From positions 186,001 through 250,000 of the forward strand of contig NZ_VTZU01000002.1 in the NCBI RefSeq assembly GCF_008370685.1: a DNA stretch of 64,000 nucleotides. Direction: 5' to 3'. Below the pieces are notes generated by a model. The model made no database searches. It had not been told where the DNA came from and saw nothing but the letters and a program-made list of their open reading frames with translations. This DNA comes from Aquimarina sp. RZ0 (GTDB lineage Bacteria; Bacteroidota; Bacteroidia; Flavobacteriales; Flavobacteriaceae). The position numbers and the translations under genes were made by a program. Shown here piece by piece: positions 61,265 to 64,000 of this stretch; the first letter of the stretch is position 1; every line of letters begins with the position of its first letter.

Positions 61265-62224
61265 ATGGAATTCAAACAAAATATATTAAGTACACTAAAC
61301 TATCAATTAGGAAGAATATTACATCTTTTTCAAGAACAGATAGACAATAATTATTATAAATACAATTTTATATTTAATGATGATGAAGTAATGTTTTTAA
61401 ACATGAACGAATTAAAAGAATACATAACTTTAACACCCGTACGTAACACTATTTTTTTTAAAGGAATAGTTCAAAAGTGCATGGAAATAATCAATCTATG
61501 GAATAATAAAATCGCTCCTGCTTTTCTAGGAGAGATAACAGATCAAGAAATCAATATCACTGAAGATTTTTATTGCTTTTCTATTCATAATGATCATTGG
61601 ACTAATTATCATCATTCCAAAAGTTTTATAGAAAAATTTAGGAATAATTTTAAAAACAATTATACAAGATTAAGCTGTCATCAAATAGCAATTAGATGTC
61701 AATCAATAATTAACTGCATAACTTTTGCATTTGATGAAATTAAAGAATATGTAAATCATCATAAAATTAATGACAACTATAATCCTAGAAAATTAGAACC
61801 AATTCTTACTAAAAAAGACATCATAACAGAAAGAAATAATCTTATACCAAAGGTTAGTATTGAAGATGTTTATGATTATTTTAAAATTCTAGTCACAGCA
61901 AAAAATAGAAATGATGAACATTATTTAACCGAAAATCAACTTGTAACATTTATTAAAGCGTCATTCATTGATTTAGAACCATCAAAACAGTATTTTAATG
62001 GTAAACCAAATTACAAAAAAGACATTAGAAGTTTATTTTATAGATTTTATGACCAATGTTCTGTTTATGAGTATAAAACTACCCATAAAAAGCGAAAGTA
62101 TTTTGACATTATGTTTAAAGCTTTTCATGGATTCGATGAAGTTAAAGACCACTCAGAATGGAATAAGACAAACCAAAAACTAATAGGTAAAAAGATAACT
62201 AATAAACCTAAAAACTATTCTTGA
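61265..62224 (+). CDS. Unrecognised protein, RteC-like in position
   Basis: 319 residues, not recognised with confidence. The N-terminal half is rich in N, Y and K; the C-terminal half (about 200-300) holds a compact region, LTENQLVTFIKASFIDLEPS then KDIRSLFYRFYDQCSVYEYK. Length and position (between integrase and excisionase genes) recall RteC-type proteins of Bacteroides elements, which promote excision, but similarity is not clear enough to assert. ATG at 61265 gives a good fit; no signal peptide. Confidence 0.6.
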   Translation: MEFKQNILSTLNYQLGRILHLFQEQIDNNYYKYNFIFNDDEVMFLNMNELKEYITLTPVRNTIFFKGIVQKCMEIINLWNNKIAPAFLGEITDQEINITEDFYCFSIHNDHWTNYHHSKSFIEKFRNNFKNNYTRLSCHQIAIRCQSIINCITFAFDEIKEYVNHHKINDNYNPRKLEPILTKKDIITERNNLIPKVSIEDVYDYFKILVTAKNRNDEHYLTENQLVTFIKASFIDLEPSKQYFNGKPNYKKDIRSLFYRFYDQCSVYEYKTTHKKRKYFDIMFKAFHGFDEVKDHSEWNKTNQKLIGKKITNKPKNYS

Positions 62225-62287
62225 ACCCTAAAAACTGACCCGCAAGCCCTATACGCTTCGTTACACATTAATAATCAGATACCTATG

Positions 62288-62311
62288 CACTATTAATCAT
62301 AAATAATAGTG
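62288..62311. promoter_or_regulatory. Inverted repeat just before the excisionase-like gene
   Basis: CACTATTA and TAATAGTG pair perfectly around an 8-bp loop and end two bases before the ATG at 62314, so they could be an operator or a hairpin that limits translation. Confidence 0.45.
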
Positions 62312-62313
62312 TA

Positions 62314-62667
62314 ATGGAAACATTAAAATTTGAGCAACTTCCTAATCTTGTTGCAGACCTCAAAAACGAGGTTAATGAAATGAAAGCCTTATTGATTCAA
62401 AAGGCAAATCCTCAACCTGAAGCTGACAACCCTATAACTATACAAGGAGTATCAGAATTAACAGGCTTAACAGTTCCTACTCTATACGGTTACGTTCAGC
62501 GTAACGAGATACCATTTTATAAAAAAGGAAATCGTCTCTATTTTTTCAAATCTGAAATTTTAGAAAACTGGATTAAAACAGGTAAGCAAAAAACTTTAAA
62601 AGAGTTAGAGGCTGAAGCAGACGAATTTTTATCTAACAAAAAGAAAGGGCTGCGCTATGAAAAATAA
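62314..62667 (+). CDS. Excisionase-like HTH protein
   Basis: 117 residues. A short coiled-coil-like N-terminus (VADLKNEVNEMKALLIQK) is followed by a HTH_17/MerR-like excisionase domain, residues ~45-95: ITIQGVSELTGLTVPTLYGY and IPFYKKGNRLYFFKSEILEN. This is the typical small DNA-binding protein of Bacteroidota integrative elements and may direct excision or control rep. Overlaps the next gene by 11 bp. Confidence 0.82.
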   Translation: METLKFEQLPNLVADLKNEVNEMKALLIQKANPQPEADNPITIQGVSELTGLTVPTLYGYVQRNEIPFYKKGNRLYFFKSEILENWIKTGKQKTLKELEAEADEFLSNKKKGLRYEK

Positions 62668-62953
62668 CCGAAAGAACAGCCCAAATAAAAGACGAGATAA
62701 AGATAATGGATTCTATAATCAATTAAAAACCATATTTCAATATTTACAAGATCACATAGCTACTGCATCGATGGTTGCTGCTGCTACAGGTATTCCGCAA
62801 AAAAATATTTGTAGATATAAACGTGATTTAGAAAAAGTAGGAGCACTATGGGAAGTTGAAAAGAAAACCTGTAAAAAAACTGGATTCAAGGCTTGGTACT
62901 TAACCACTAATCCCGATTTAGTTCCTCCAAATGATCAACTATCTCTTTTCTAA
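62657..62953 (+). CDS. Small winged-helix-like protein
   Basis: 98 residues. A basic N-terminus (NNRKNSPNKRRDKDNG) precedes a helix-turn-helix-like core (DHIATASMVAAATGIPQKNI then YKRDLEKVGALWEVEKKTC). No named family recognised; genes like this commonly accompany excisionase-like genes in Bacteroidota elements. Starts inside the previous gene, and its stop overlaps the next start by 23 bp, a tightly packed operon. Confidence 0.65.
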   Translation: MKNNRKNSPNKRRDKDNGFYNQLKTIFQYLQDHIATASMVAAATGIPQKNICRYKRDLEKVGALWEVEKKTCKKTGFKAWYLTTNPDLVPPNDQLSLF

Positions 62954-63832
62954 AGTTGTGGTTGATTTTATAAAAGTTCACATTAGAGAATTTAATATGC
63001 AGCACTTAGAAGAAAATGAAAATTTAGAATTTACTAGAGAATTTGTTTGTAGTACTGGCGAATTAAAACCAAAGAAAAAGGCAAGTTATAAGAATCTGGT
63101 CTTTACTCTGTACGATTCGGGTTTGCTAATTATTCAAGGAAGTATACATAAGTACAAAAATGATGGAATACACAATTATGATGATTTTTCATTAAATCAA
63201 ATCGTTGAGGTGTTAGATGAAATTTCTATCAAGTTTAATCTTCCCTTGAATAAATGCCGTCTAAGAAACTTTGAAGTTGGAGTTAATATTAATCCTCAAA
63301 AGAAAGCAGAAACGATTTTAATAATCTTATTTTCCATAAAGGATTGAAATTTAAAGATGTCTCGAGAAGTGGTGGCTATATCAAGCAAGCTGAACATAAA
63401 CAATACATATTTAAGATTTATGATAAAGGCTTACAGTATAACCTACCTGAAGAACGTATAAGGATTGAACTAAAATTTACAAGAATGGAAAAATTAAATA
63501 AAATAGGGATACATACGCTATCGGATTTAAAGAATTGTGCAACATTTAAACCGTTAAAAGAATTGCTACAGAGTGAATGGAAGTTATTATTACTTTATGA
63601 ACCTCCTTTATTATCCGACAGCCTGCCTTTAATAGTGAAAAACAAAAAACAATTTCAATGGAAAGACTTTGATTATTGGATTAACCTTACTAAACAAGAA
63701 AGGAATAGGCAACGAAAAAAATATCTAGAGTACGTTGAAACTCACACTAGTAATTTACATCAACAAATTGCCAATAAAATCAATTATAAATTTAATCATC
63801 TAATACGAAATGATTACCAATTGACCGTTTAA
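62931..63832 (+). pseudogene. Rep-like protein gene, frameshifted
   Basis: Two consecutive frames together make one protein. The first (62931-63347) ends soon after FEVGVNINPQKKAETIL; the second continues from NNLIFHKGLKFKDVSRSGGY to the stop at 63832. One missing base near 63317 (an A in TTTTAATAATC) would rejoin them at about 300 residues. The N-terminal half (SGLLIIQGSIHKYKNDGIHN, LNKCRLRNFEVGVNI) resembles replication or relaxase-like proteins of Bacteroidota elements, which typically lie next to the excisionase-like gene. GTG at 62958 is an alternative start. A real mutation, an assembly error or programmed frameshifting could explain it. Confidence 0.6.
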
Positions 63833-63854
63833 TTATAGTGTCAATTGGTAATCA
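63811..63854. repeat. Perfect 15-bp inverted repeat at the end of the Rep-like gene
   Basis: TGATTACCAATTGAC (63811-63825) and GTCAATTGGTAATCA (63840-63854) pair completely around 14 bp that include the stop codon. No strong T-run follows, so it may be a replication or transfer signal rather than a plain terminator. Confidence 0.55.
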
Positions 63855-63945
63855 TATTATAACCATAGAACCTAACAAAACCTGATATTGAAAAAAGGTA
63901 TTCTATAATCTTCCCTAGAGTTTTAGGTTACGTAAACTCAAAAAT

Positions 63946-64000
63946 ATGCCAAAACCACATACATTTCCTCTCATATTTGATCAAATAAAAAATATTGATA
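63946..64000 (+). CDS. Start of an unknown gene, cut by right edge
   Basis: ATG at 63946 opens 18 codons (MPKPHTFPLIFDQIKNID) and the frame stays open to the edge. Too short to identify. Confidence 0.35.
   Translation, partial: MPKPHTFPLIFDQIKNID

Larger units (their letters stand above)
58902..64000 (+). mobile_element. Integrative element in the 3' end of mnmE (left part)
   Basis: A tyrosine integrase and its accessory genes begin 236 bp after mnmE. Genes lie on the same strand with short gaps or overlaps, and none is a known housekeeping gene. The right end is beyond the window: the 18-bp repeat of the mnmE end was not found again before base 64000. Could be an ICE, a mobilisable island or a plasmid-like element (it carries a Rep-like gene). 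Confidence 0.75.

Noticed and set aside
63344..63832. Second Rep-like ORF as an independent gene
   Set aside because: Its only start is a TTG in the middle of conserved sequence; it continues the previous frame after a one-base shift.
58902..64000. A complete defence or toxin-antitoxin system in the element
   Set aside because: Only the left end is visible and none of the genes carries a recognisable nuclease, methylase, TIR, RM or toxin motif.
1..64000. tRNA, rRNA or known riboswitch
   Set aside because: No tRNA arm pattern, rRNA segment or recognisable aptamer was seen by eye; a covariance-model search would settle it.

Overview
The window comes from a marine Bacteroidota of the Flavobacteriaceae, most like Aquimarina or a close relative. 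The evidence is AT-rich DNA, TTG/TTTG plus TAnnTTTG promoters, five proteins with C-terminal type IX secretion (T9SS) sorting domains, a SusC/SusD pair, and algal-polysaccharide enzymes. Genus is inference. No tRNA, rRNA or CRISPR array was recognised.

Layout. 1-6.1 kb, minus strand: pyruvate carboxylase (cut by the left edge) and a TRAP transporter (dctP-dctM-dctQ). 6.3-9.8 kb: a large secreted beta-helix polysaccharide enzyme with carbohydrate-binding modules. 10-20.7 kb: housekeeping genes (yaaA, csp, rluD, a PASTA protein, ddl, coaD), a GH99-like lipoprotein, a DUF1800/DUF1501 pair, and a WYL regulator with a GyrI-like protein. 21-26.6 kb: two T9SS proteins facing each other across a shared terminator. 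26.6-34.5 kb: a gene-poor stretch full of small dispersed repeats and broken genes, with a beta-lactamase-family hydrolase, an AhpD-like protein and a PLP-dependent dehydratase as intact genes. 34.5-37.9 kb: a BlaI/BlaR1-type two-gene regulator with three regularly spaced operators; the BlaR1 protein carries 11 HNxTP repeats. 38-45.9 kb: a partly decayed polysaccharide utilisation region (GH16, SusC, SusD, an IS3 remnant, a sulfatase stub). 45.9-54 kb: nitrogen assimilation, gltB-gltD divergent from glnK-amt. 54-57.3 kb: two DUF4870 proteins and a secreted trypsin-like protease with ricin-type repeats. 57.5-58.9 kb: mnmE. From the last codons of mnmE to the right edge: an integrative element with a zinc-finger/HTH protein, tyrosine integrase, two unrecognised genes, an excisionase-like protein and a frameshifted Rep-like gene.

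The most unusual content is a set of short non-coding repeats. One is a 55-bp repeat bounded by AGTAAA (three copies of exactly 55 bp, plus longer modular forms). One long copy sits inside an IS3 orfA, and removing it with one AGTAAA restores the reading frame, which is good evidence that it moves. A second family of about 157-161 bp has GAACTCATCTTGA-type terminal inverted repeats, and a third of about 140 bp has ATACCA ends. Several single inverted-repeat elements and long hairpins accompany them. I found no complete undescribed protein system; the repeat families, the BlaI operator array with its repeat-bearing partner, and the mnmE-linked element are the best leads.
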